This document shows, in pieces, positions 15,356 through 22,431 of a stretch of DNA of 29,292 nt (position 1 is the first letter of the stretch; each line of letters starts with the position of its first letter). Under the pieces are notes generated by a model that saw only the letters and a list, made by a program, of their open reading frames with translations, made no database searches and was not told the origin of the DNA. The DNA is from Bacteroidales bacterium UBA1756 (lineage in GTDB: Bacteria > Bacteroidota > Bacteroidia > Bacteroidales > WCHB1-69). The stretch is from the NCBI GenBank assembly GCA_002314795.1, contig DCHI01000083.1, positions 1 to 29,292 of the forward strand, given 5' to 3'. The translations under genes were made by a program, and so were the position numbers.

Positions 15356-15441
15356 ACCATATAAAAAACATCAATATTGGAAAAAACTCGCGTTAGTTTT
15401 TTCCAGAACTGATATAAAAACACCAGTATTGGAAAAAACTC
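15342..15441. repeat. two tandem 52-bp palindromic units upstream of the ATPase gene
   Basis: Unit 1 has GAGTTTTTTCCA (15342-15353) facing TGGAAAAAACTC (15378-15389), a perfect 12-bp inverted pair with a 24-bp spacer. Unit 2 has AGTTTTTTCCA (15395-15405) facing TGGAAAAAACT (15430-15440), an 11-bp pair with the same 24-bp spacer. The units are offset by 52 bp, about five helical turns, and their spacers are similar to each other. A regulator-binding array or a small mobile repeat both fit. Confidence 0.75.
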
Positions 15442-15454
15442 AAGTTGAAAGGCG

Positions 15455-16036
15455 CTATCTCCTTTTCACCATCACTAATTCCGGATCAACGCCGTCCTGC
15501 CCGTACTCGCTGACGATGATGAACTTTTCATCGCAGGCGATGCCGTAACAGCGACCGCCGCCCTTTTCCACCTGCGTGCCCCAATAGCTTTCGTTGTCGT
15601 CCAACAGCTTGATTTTGTGACCATTGATATCATACTCAATATTGATAAACGAGCCCTGAAGCACATAGAGATTGTCGATTTTTGGCATATCCGCAATGTT
15701 CAAGGCATTAACTTCTTCGATGAAGGTCGCTTTCAACGGGGAGTCGGCGTGCGGCAATTCACTATCCGTCATTTTCCAACGCTTGAGATTCGGATAATAC
15801 TGACGCAGAAGCTCTTTGTACTCGTCTCGGGTGAGGTTTTGGCCCGCATCCTGGTTGTATTTTTCTACAAATTGCGAGCAGAAATCAATCATCTCTTCCA
15901 TCGTGAAATTGCCGGTAAAGGCACCATCCTTGAAGCAAAAGATGCAATATTCTTCGTTTTTGCTGCCATCGGCGTTGGTGCCGAGGACATCTTCGGTGAG
16001 CGGCATTCCGCAGCTCTGACAAAATTTAGGTTCCAT
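15455..16036 (-). CDS. zinc-ribbon domain protein
   Basis: The 193-residue protein starts with a putative zinc ribbon of the zinc_ribbon_2 type: FCQSCGMPL then EEYCIFCFKDGAF, giving two CxxC pairs (Cys6/Cys9 and Cys31/Cys34). Such N-termini in Bacteroidetes usually sit on small cytoplasmic proteins of unknown role, and the TMEEMIDFCSQFVEKYN segment after it is the usual continuation of that domain. The remaining about 110 residues (from roughly residue 80) are soluble and unrecognised. The gene ends near the palindromic array of the ATPase gene. No promoter was recognised in the 53-nt gap upstream. Confidence 0.7.
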   Translation of the reverse strand: MEPKFCQSCGMPLTEDVLGTNADGSKNEEYCIFCFKDGAFTGNFTMEEMIDFCSQFVEKYNQDAGQNLTRDEYKELLRQYYPNLKRWKMTDSELPHADSPLKATFIEEVNALNIADMPKIDNLYVLQGSFINIEYDINGHKIKLLDDNESYWGTQVEKGGGRCYGIACDEKFIIVSEYGQDGVDPELVMVKRR

Positions 16037-16089
16037 ATCTGTAATGGCTGTTTTAGTGGATTTATAAAATATTGAAAGTCAATAAAATA

Positions 16090-17562
16090 TTAACGGCTAT
16101 GATAACCGTGGTAAGAGTCGAGGAATCCGTATGGAAAGTTGAAACAGCCCCCTGTAGTATAGATAGAAAACGTGTTGAAAATGTCGGTCAATGACATATC
16201 GTGTTCGATGAAATAGTTCAGTTGGGTTTGGTTGTCCGTGTTGGCAAACAGTTGCTCTGCGGCGTTCCCGAATCGCAAAGTGGCGTTCGAAGGGCGGAAG
16301 CCGCGTGTCCCGTTTTCATCACGGCCTTGCAAAAAATACATCGTTTCTCCGCGGCTGTTGGCACTGCTCAAGTCCCAACGAAGGTGGTCGCGCTCGTAGA
16401 TGGCGACCTCCGCCACCAACCCTCCGCCATCGGTGACTTTGCGGTTGGCGCGATTGAAACAAACCACCATTTTCAAGGAAGAATATTCGGTGCAGAAGTT
16501 GAAGTCGCCGCTTGAGTCCATAAAGCCAGCTAATGGCCCTTGATTTCCATAGCGAGGGCGTATCACATTGTCGATGGCCGTTACTTTTCCTGGGCCGGCG
16601 GTTACTGTTCCGGTAGGGATGTTGTCCTTTGTCCAGTTATTGCCACTGCGAAGGTACGCCGTCGCAGTGTAGTCATATTCAGGAATATACTGTCCGTTTT
16701 CGTTGAATTTCATCGTCATAGCAAGAACGCCGGTACAGTCATCGTGCAGTCCGAATACATCAATAGCGGCGAGCACCTGAGGCATTCCGGAGGCCGAGCA
16801 TACCCACACATCTATGCCGTTGCTTTTCAATGCCCGCCACAACTCTTTCATATTTTCCGAAACCTGGATTCCACTGGTCCACGTAAAATCGACGGAGCCG
16901 ACAAGTGAGGTGATGGAAGTCGGACCTTGCCAAGTGACTTTTGTTGTGGACACTGCGGCATACTTTCGGTGCGAACGTGCTGACAGGTCGTAAACTTGCT
17001 GCCACGTCATTCCGGAAAACCAATTCAGTATCCATTGGTAGGAAGCATCAGCGCCCGCGTATTCATCAACCTTATCATACATATTGGCCATCTTGGTTGC
17101 AAATTCCAACCACATCGGATCTTCTTGAATCTGAGTCTGTTGTGCTTCACTCAACCCGCCAGCTTGAAACTGTGCGCCACTCGCATAATGTTCCTCCAGG
17201 TAGGTATAGGCATTGACCGCATCGCTGACCCAGTCCGAAAGTTCCGCCTCATAACTTTCCACCCCGCTAAGCAAGACCGAGCGCATTTGAGAAGAGGGGA
17301 TTTCAAAAGCCATCGTTTGCAGTTGATACACCATCAATTGCTCTTCGATATCGAAAATGGAAACCGTGTTGTCAAAGTCAAAAACCACGTAGGCATTATC
17401 GCTGTGGGCGTAGGAGTCCATAAAATCATTGATTCCCTTTCGTACATCTTCCGCCCAGTCGGCCCGCTCAACGTAAGATATTTGAGTGGAGTTCTCTTTT
17501 TTGCAGGAAGTAAAAAATAGTGTCATCATTGCCAATGCAAAGAATTTAATTTGAGTTTTCAT
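16090..17562 (-). CDS. HAD-superfamily phosphatase, predicted lipoprotein
   Basis: The product has 490 residues from ATG 17562, after which a signal sequence ends at FFTSC-KK (Cys20), a likely lipoprotein site. HAD motifs are motif I DFDNT (nucleophile Asp62, Asp64), motif II CSASG (Ser256), a lysine in GPGKVTAID (about 326) and motif IV in MDSSGDFNF (Asp349, Asp353). A long insert (about 80-240) between motifs I and II forms a cap. The order and spacing resemble phosphoserine/phosphorylcholine phosphatase-like enzymes, and the substrate is not settled. The ORF extends to 17607, but the -7 element at 17586-17593 rules out that start. The gene is divergent from the M28 peptidase gene. Confidence 0.75.
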   Translation of the reverse strand: MKTQIKFFALAMMTLFFTSCKKENSTQISYVERADWAEDVRKGINDFMDSYAHSDNAYVVFDFDNTVSIFDIEEQLMVYQLQTMAFEIPSSQMRSVLLSGVESYEAELSDWVSDAVNAYTYLEEHYASGAQFQAGGLSEAQQTQIQEDPMWLEFATKMANMYDKVDEYAGADASYQWILNWFSGMTWQQVYDLSARSHRKYAAVSTTKVTWQGPTSITSLVGSVDFTWTSGIQVSENMKELWRALKSNGIDVWVCSASGMPQVLAAIDVFGLHDDCTGVLAMTMKFNENGQYIPEYDYTATAYLRSGNNWTKDNIPTGTVTAGPGKVTAIDNVIRPRYGNQGPLAGFMDSSGDFNFCTEYSSLKMVVCFNRANRKVTDGGGLVAEVAIYERDHLRWDLSSANSRGETMYFLQGRDENGTRGFRPSNATLRFGNAAEQLFANTDNQTQLNYFIEHDMSLTDIFNTFSIYTTGGCFNFPYGFLDSYHGYHSR

Positions 17563-17585
17563 TATTATGATTTTTTTTTGCCGCG

Positions 17586-17593
17586 CAAAAGTA
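17586..17593 (-). promoter_or_regulatory. -7 element of the HAD lipoprotein gene
   Basis: This reads TACTTTTG on the minus strand, 24 nt before the ATG at 17562. The -33 element is not clear. It faces away from the promoter of the M28 gene at 17676-17683. Confidence 0.5.
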
Positions 17594-17675
17594 CAATAAT
17601 TATCCAAGGCAATGGAATCGGGAATAATAATAGAAATTGTGAAATTTGTGTTTTTTTTTATGTTTTGAAAAATAC

Positions 17676-17683
17676 TATTTTTG
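17676..17683 (+). promoter_or_regulatory. -7 element of the M28 peptidase gene
   Basis: TATTTTTG lies 27 nt before the ATG at 17710. The region upstream is a long T-run and no well-spaced TTTG -33 is obvious. The position excludes the in-frame ATG at 17551 as a start. Confidence 0.5.
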
Positions 17684-17709
17684 CAGCCCGAAATTCAAAA
17701 TTTGTAAAA

Positions 17710-18936
17710 ATGAAAAGATACATCAGTTTTTGTCTGGTCGCTTTTTTGACGGTGACGAGCGTTTTTTCTCAATCGAATGAATATTTAAACGAATGGTTGG
17801 ACGAAATCAATGCTGACAGTCTTCGTCGGACCGTTGTGGATTTGCAGAATTTTGGAAGCCGTTATGCATTACGGCAGGGAGGAAATCGCCAAGTAGCTGA
17901 TTATGTGGTGCAAAGATTGGAGAGTTACGGGATTCCGGCGGCCGTAGATTCTTTTTATCGAGAAGGAAGCAATTGGTTGATAGGGGAGTATGCTGCTTGG
18001 TTTTATAATGCGAAAGGCGCGTGGAATAGTCCGGAGCCGCTGGACGATTCTTTAGTGATTTTAGGTGCCCATCTGGATGCCATCGCGCTTTCTCCGGAGT
18101 ACCAACTCTTGGCCCAGGCTCCTGGTGCCGATGACAATGCTTCCGGTATCGCCGTGATGCTTGAAATCGCGAGAATCCTTCATAATCACCAAGTTGCACC
18201 GCGCCGGAACATTATTTTTATGGGATATGATGGCGAAGAGTTGGGACTTTTTGGCAGCCGCTACGATGCGAAGGTGCATAGCGATAATCAAAGTCACATT
18301 GCCGTTATGCTTAATAATGATATGGTGTCGTACCAACCCGATGGTGATTGGAAACTGACCTTCCACTGGTACGAAAATGCGTTGGATATTTTGGCCAAAG
18401 CCGTCGCGTTTTGTGACGAATATACTGATATAGAGCCGTTTATTCCGTCCGAAGCCGATAATGGGAACGCTCAAGCGAGTGACAGTTATGCTTACTCTTT
18501 GCTCGATTATAAGTCGGTGTTTGCCATTGAACACACTTTTTCCACTTCGTATCATACGGATCACGATGTCGTGGATTCGAACAACTATCCCTATCTTGCC
18601 CACGTAACCCGTTACAATCTGGCGATGCTTTGTGATTTCGCCGGTGTGGTAGAGCCCGTTTCCGTCAAGGACAACTCGTTGGCGCAGGGTGGGCGTCTCT
18701 TCCCGAATCCGTTGTCCGACCGCGCCGTTCTTCAGTTTTCTACGGATAATCCTTGCGAAGCTGATTTCGTGATTACGAATATGGCTGGACAGGTGGTTAA
18801 GACGTTATCTTTGGGAAATTTGTCCTCCGGTTCGCACCGAATCGACTTGGATTTCAGTGATTTCCCCGCCGGCATCTATCTGTGCCGTTTTCGTTCAGAA
18901 AAAAGTACGTGGGTAGTGAAAGCCGTCGTTCGGTAG
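17710..18936 (+). CDS. M28 family zinc metallopeptidase with T9SS tail
   Basis: The product has 408 residues from ATG 17710, which opens a signal peptide (MKRYISFCLVAFLTVTSVFS). The M28 two-zinc site is complete: His121 (GAHLDA), Asp142 (GADDNASG), Glu176 as base and Glu177 as ligand (GYDGEELGLFGS), Asp204 (NNDM) and His282 (SYHTDHDVVD). The family are mostly aminopeptidases that release N-terminal residues from peptides. Residues about 326-408 form a T9SS type A sorting domain (RLFPNPLSD, then a beta-sandwich ending in VVKAVVR). The enzyme should be secreted or anchored at the cell surface. It stands alone and converges on birA. Confidence 0.92.
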   Translation: MKRYISFCLVAFLTVTSVFSQSNEYLNEWLDEINADSLRRTVVDLQNFGSRYALRQGGNRQVADYVVQRLESYGIPAAVDSFYREGSNWLIGEYAAWFYNAKGAWNSPEPLDDSLVILGAHLDAIALSPEYQLLAQAPGADDNASGIAVMLEIARILHNHQVAPRRNIIFMGYDGEELGLFGSRYDAKVHSDNQSHIAVMLNNDMVSYQPDGDWKLTFHWYENALDILAKAVAFCDEYTDIEPFIPSEADNGNAQASDSYAYSLLDYKSVFAIEHTFSTSYHTDHDVVDSNNYPYLAHVTRYNLAMLCDFAGVVEPVSVKDNSLAQGGRLFPNPLSDRAVLQFSTDNPCEADFVITNMAGQVVKTLSLGNLSSGSHRIDLDFSDFPAGIYLCRFRSEKSTWVVKAVVR

Positions 18937-18959
18937 TTTTCCGAAGGTAGGGGAGACCC

Positions 18960-19727
18960 TTACAAAAATTTGATTTCTTTCATTCCGCAGCACCAATGAT
19001 GTCCGTCGTCATCGGAAAGCAGCAGTCGGCCATATTGATCGACCGAGTCGATGCGGGCCATTATTTGATCGCCGCCGATGGCGTAAGGACGCATTTTGCC
19101 GCGTCGGTACAGGCAGGATAGGTATTCCTGCGGTAGAGACGTTTCAGGAAACGTCTCTACCGCAATTTTTTCATTTTCCAACCTCCCATAATCCATTCTT
19201 AATTGTGTTACCAATCGCCCCGCCAATTCATTGACATCCTGTTTTTTTCCTGTTTCTAAATAAATGGACGTTGGGTTCGGAAGCGTGTCCGGAAATGTTT
19301 CTTGGTTGATATTCAGCCCGATACCGGCAATGGTGTGTGACAGTGTATCACCGGAAACCGTGTGCTCAATCAGGATGCCGGCAATCTTTTTCCCGTGGAC
19401 GTAGATGTCATTGGGCCATTTGATTTCCACTTCCGGCAGGTATTCTAAAAGAAATTTTCTTACGGTAAGTGAAAAGTATTGATTAAAAAGGAATTGACGG
19501 GAGGCCGCCACCTTCGGACGGAAGTAGATGGAGGCAAGCAGGTTTTGGCCGGCGTCGCTGAACCAATGGTTGTTGCCCTGGCCGCGTCCGCCGGTTTGGT
19601 AACTGGCGCAGAGCGTGTAAAATTCGGGGAGGACTCCGCCTTGACTTCGGGCGTTCGCGATGTGTTCGGCAAGGTCGCGGTTGGTGGAGCCCGTTTCGGG
19701 TATGTGCTTGATTACTTGTACCAACAT
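18960..19727 (-). CDS. birA: biotin--[acetyl-CoA-carboxylase] ligase
   Basis: The 255-residue single-function biotin protein ligase lacks the N-terminal helix-turn-helix of E. coli BirA, so it should not be a repressor. The biotinyl-AMP loop is GGRGQGNNHW (46-55) and the conserved KWPNDIYV follows (103-110), with KKIAGILIE after it. It attaches biotin to carboxylase carrier proteins. Residues 188-200 (AVETFPETSLP core) are encoded by a 36-bp palindrome (19129-19164), placed between the catalytic core and the C-terminal SH3-like domain. That position is a linker, so the insertion is probably tolerated. The gene starts 6 nt after lptB and is the last of the minus-strand cluster. Confidence 0.93.
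   Translation of the reverse strand: MLVQVIKHIPETGSTNRDLAEHIANARSQGGVLPEFYTLCASYQTGGRGQGNNHWFSDAGQNLLASIYFRPKVAASRQFLFNQYFSLTVRKFLLEYLPEVEIKWPNDIYVHGKKIAGILIEHTVSGDTLSHTIAGIGLNINQETFPDTLPNPTSIYLETGKKQDVNELAGRLVTQLRMDYGRLENEKIAVETFPETSLPQEYLSCLYRRGKMRPYAIGGDQIMARIDSVDQYGRLLLSDDDGHHWCCGMKEIKFL
19129..19164. repeat. 36-bp palindrome inserted in-frame in birA
   Basis: The sequence consists of TGCGGTAGAGACGTTTC, a 2-nt loop (AG) and its exact reverse complement, giving 17-bp arms. It encodes about 12-13 codons of birA with no stop. The AGAGRCG...CGYCTCT outer pattern is shared with the hairpin at 29126-29149, which suggests one family of dispersed palindromic repeats. Confidence 0.8.
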
Positions 19728-19733
19728 CGGCGG

Positions 19734-20471
19734 TTATACTTTGCGTAACTCAAAGTTTTTACCGAGATAGACGGTCTTGACGTAGTCGTCGGCAGCGAGT
19801 TCTTCGGCGGTTCCGGTACGAAGCACCGTCCCTTCGTGAAGGATGTAAGCGCGGTCGGTGATGGCCAAGGTTTCGTGGACGTTGTGGTCGGTGATGAGAA
19901 TGCCGATGCCACGCTGTTTCAGCTTGGCGACGATGCCTTGGATGTCTTCAACGGCAATCGGGTCGACACCGGCAAAGGGTTCGTCCAAAAGAATGAACTT
20001 GGGGTCGGAAGCTAAGCAACGGGCGATTTCAGTACGCCGCCGTTCCCCGCCCGACAGGTTTTTCCCTTTGTTCTTACGGACTTTGTGAAGATTGAACTCG
20101 CTAATCAGCTCCTCCAACTTTTCCTTCCGTTGGGCGCGATTGCGGCCGCTGAATTCCAAGATGGCCATAATATTGTCTTCTACGGAAAGGTCACGGAAGA
20201 CGGACGCCTCTTGCGGCAAGTACGAAATACCCATCTGCGCCCGCTTGTACATCGGGGCTTCGGTGATGTTCTCGTCATCCAAAAAAATAGAACCGGAAAG
20301 AGGCCGAATGAGCCCGACAATCATATAGAAGGAGGTGGTTTTCCCCGCTCCGTTCGGTCCGAGAAGCCCGACAATTTCTCCCTGTCTGACTTCAATCGAT
20401 GCCTTGTTGACAACAGTTCTCGATTTATATACCTTGACTAATTCGTTTGTCCGAATGATGTGATTTCCCAT
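19734..20471 (-). CDS. lptB: LPS export ABC transporter ATP-binding protein
   Basis: The 245-residue cytoplasmic ATPase drives the LptB2FG extractor that moves lipopolysaccharide to the outer membrane. Motifs are Walker A GPNGAGKTT (38-46), signature LSGGERRR (139-146), Walker B FILLDE (159-164) and His196 (ITDHNV). The LPQEASVFRDLSVEDN stretch after the Q-loop and LLDEPFAGVDPIAV are typical LptB and separate it from amino-acid transporter ATPases of similar size. It lies 6 nt before birA and 3 nt after the SRPBCC gene. lptF, lptG and lptC are not in the window. Confidence 0.93.
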   Translation of the reverse strand: MGNHIIRTNELVKVYKSRTVVNKASIEVRQGEIVGLLGPNGAGKTTSFYMIVGLIRPLSGSIFLDDENITEAPMYKRAQMGISYLPQEASVFRDLSVEDNIMAILEFSGRNRAQRKEKLEELISEFNLHKVRKNKGKNLSGGERRRTEIARCLASDPKFILLDEPFAGVDPIAVEDIQGIVAKLKQRGIGILITDHNVHETLAITDRAYILHEGTVLRTGTAEELAADDYVKTVYLGKNFELRKV

Positions 20472-20474
20472 TTG

Positions 20475-20879
20475 TTATGCCCTTTCTGACAGTTCTTTTG
20501 TCTTCGCTGCTAATGTGTCGGTGACTTTTTGAAGCGGTTCACGGATCATTCCTTGCAAAAAGAAAGGAACGTCCGCATCAATAGTGAATGTAACATCCGA
20601 AGTATCAGCGCCTTTTGCCATAATATCAATCGTGACGGTGATGCCGATGTTCTTGTCGTTTTTAATGACATAAACCACTTTGTTGAATTCGTTTTTTTCT
20701 GCTATTTCCATTCTTGCTTTTGCCATTCCAGCAATGGAAAATTCGCAGTAGTCTTCTTCCGCTTTCCAATCCTGAACTTGCGGTGGAAGGAAAGTGCCGA
20801 AGCGACGGCAGTCGGTGGTTATTTCGTAAATTTTGGCGTCGGTCGCCTTGACATCATTTGCGGTACTTGTCGTTTTCAT
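20475..20879 (-). CDS. SRPBCC (START-like) family protein
   Basis: This is a 134-residue soluble protein with the helix-grip pattern of SRPBCC folds: an N-terminal strand and short helix (DAKIYEITTDCRRFGTFLPP), an antiparallel strand set, and a long amphipathic C-terminal helix (MIREPLQKVTDTLAAKTKEL) after FFLQG. SRPBCC proteins bind hydrophobic ligands or act as small enzymes; no ligand can be named. It lies 3 nt before lptB, so the two are very likely co-transcribed. A 7-bp tandem repeat (20891-20925) lies just before its start. Confidence 0.7.
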   Translation of the reverse strand: MKTTSTANDVKATDAKIYEITTDCRRFGTFLPPQVQDWKAEEDYCEFSIAGMAKARMEIAEKNEFNKVVYVIKNDKNIGITVTIDIMAKGADTSDVTFTIDADVPFFLQGMIREPLQKVTDTLAAKTKELSERA

Positions 20880-20890
20880 AAATATAAAAG

Positions 20891-20925
20891 TATGAAGTAT
20901 GAAGTATGAAGTATGAAGTATGAAG
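20891..20925. repeat. five perfect tandem copies of a 7-bp repeat
   Basis: The unit TATGAAG repeats exactly five times with no mismatches, flanked by AAAAG and by a G-run. It lies between the PAS gene stop (20934) and the SRPBCC start (20879), in the leader or promoter of the SRPBCC-lptB-birA genes. Simple repeats of this kind can change copy number by slippage. Confidence 0.9.
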
Positions 20926-20933
20926 GGGGGAGG

Positions 20934-21272
20934 TTATTGTTTGGGTTGGCGGACGTAGTGGGGCATTTCAAATGGAATTTCCATAGAGAGTTCGATGTAG
21001 CCGCCGAAGTCGCCGTTTTCGTACCACGGCATTTGGTAAATCATCTTCTTAATCCCGTTTTTTTCAATGGTATAGACGTTCACGTTGTGGTTCTCTAACA
21101 AGCCGAGGAGTTTGGTGCGAGCCGGTTCGGGATGACAGTCCAAAAGGGAATTGCCGACAAGACTTTTCCCGTCTTTGGTGAAAGTTGAAATGGATTTGTC
21201 GTTCATATCCAATATTTTGCCGTCTTTGTCGCAAACGGTCACAGAAATGGGGGCTTCTTTGAAAAAATTCAT
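20934..21272 (-). CDS. single PAS-domain protein
   Basis: The 112-residue protein is almost entirely one PAS fold: PISVTVCDKDGKILDMNDKS is the classical opening, followed by GKSLVGNSLLDCHPEPARTK, the usual helix F region, and the YTIEKNGIKKMIYQMPWYENGDFGGYIEL strand pair. It has no kinase, cyclase or DNA-binding domain. The CHPEPAR segment is common to small PAS proteins of anaerobes that sense redox or small ligands, but no cofactor residue is certain. It is 20 nt downstream of the AI-2E-type permease gene and 54 nt upstream of the SRPBCC gene. It must act through a partner. Confidence 0.75.
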   Translation of the reverse strand: MNFFKEAPISVTVCDKDGKILDMNDKSISTFTKDGKSLVGNSLLDCHPEPARTKLLGLLENHNVNVYTIEKNGIKKMIYQMPWYENGDFGGYIELSMEIPFEMPHYVRQPKQ

Positions 21273-21291
21273 CTTTTATGTAATTGAAAAT

Positions 21292-22431
21292 TTATAATTC
21301 GTTTTTTTCTGGTTCAGAAGGAGCGGGAGGATCCGTCGTCGGAACCTCGGCAGGGGTGGGGTTGAAATATTGTGCAAAGAATTCTTTGATGACGATACGG
21401 ATGAGCGTGTAGGCAGGGACACCGAACATCATTCCCCACACGCCTCCAACCTTGCCTGCAATGAGGATGACGATGAAGATTTCCAACGGATGGGCGTTGA
21501 CGCTCTTTCCGTAAATGTTGGGCTGAAGGACGAAATCGTCGATCATCTTAACCGCGATGAAGGAACTGATGACCTTGATGATGATGGTGGTGATGGCTGC
21601 GTCGCCCGCAATGAGCGTGGATGATAGACCGATGGCGACGGAAGCCGCACAAGCGATTAGCGGCCCAACGTACGGGATGATGTTCAGAAGCCCGCCAATA
21701 ACCCCGATGAGCAGTGCGTTGGGAACGCCTAACACAAAGCACAATAGTCCATCCAACACCCCGACGATAATCATTTCCAAGAAAACACCGATAAAGTAAC
21801 GGCGCAACTGTTTTTTGGTCTCAACGAGAATGTTGTCAAAATTGTCGCGCAGGGAGTAGGGGATGAGTTTCTTGATGGTGGTCCAAAAGATGGAGTTGTC
21901 CTTGAGCGCGAAAAATGTCATAAACATTACGGAAAACAGGCAGATGAAGATGGTTCCGACGGTGCTGATGACGTTTCCAAACAAAGTGGAGAAATGCAGC
22001 CGCGAAATAAAGTCACCAGTTTTGTCATAAATGATCTGGTTCAAATCAAAATCCTTGGTGATGAGGTGCTTGTGACGAAGCCATTGTTCCGCATCAGTGC
22101 ATAAAGTGCTGAAATTGTTTATGATGAGTTCCAAATCAATGCTTTGTATCTGATGAACTTCGTATGAAATAAGCGGCATAAGGAGCGAGAAGGCGGAACT
22201 GAAAACGGCAAAGATGACGACTAATGTGATACCCGCCGCCACGGAGTCGTTGATTTGGAATTTTCCGATTTTGACTTTTCTTAATAAACGGACTAACGGA
22301 CTTCCGATGATGGCAAGAAAAAGGGAGAGGAAAATATAGACGATAATGTCTGTAAACCACCAGATGACAGTACAGAACGCGGCTAAAACGCCGATGACAA
22401 GAATGATTCTTTTAATGTTGTTATTGTTCAT
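21292..22431 (-). CDS. AI-2E family (PerM/TqsA-like) membrane protein
   Basis: The 379-residue membrane protein has about eight hydrophobic segments in the typical arrangement: an N-terminal pair (about 8-45), a loop domain (about 90-145), then PYSLRDNFDNI, GLLNIIPYVGPLIA and GKVGGVWGMMFGVPAYTLIRI, the conserved family motifs. Family members export autoinducer-2, ions or other small solutes; the substrate here is unknown. The last about 25 residues are proline- and glutamate-rich and soluble. The start overlaps the tamB 3' end by 11 nt, so translation is coupled. Confidence 0.9.
   Translation of the reverse strand: MNNNNIKRIILVIGVLAAFCTVIWWFTDIIVYIFLSLFLAIIGSPLVRLLRKVKIGKFQINDSVAAGITLVVIFAVFSSAFSLLMPLISYEVHQIQSIDLELIINNFSTLCTDAEQWLRHKHLITKDFDLNQIIYDKTGDFISRLHFSTLFGNVISTVGTIFICLFSVMFMTFFALKDNSIFWTTIKKLIPYSLRDNFDNILVETKKQLRRYFIGVFLEMIIVGVLDGLLCFVLGVPNALLIGVIGGLLNIIPYVGPLIACAASVAIGLSSTLIAGDAAITTIIIKVISSFIAVKMIDDFVLQPNIYGKSVNAHPLEIFIVILIAGKVGGVWGMMFGVPAYTLIRIVIKEFFAQYFNPTPAEVPTTDPPAPSEPEKNEL

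Noticed and set aside
18947..18963. Possible hairpin between the convergent M28 and birA genes
   Set aside because: The stem needs a bulge (GTAGGG against CCCTTAC) and has only a short A/T tail. It is too weak to call a bidirectional terminator.
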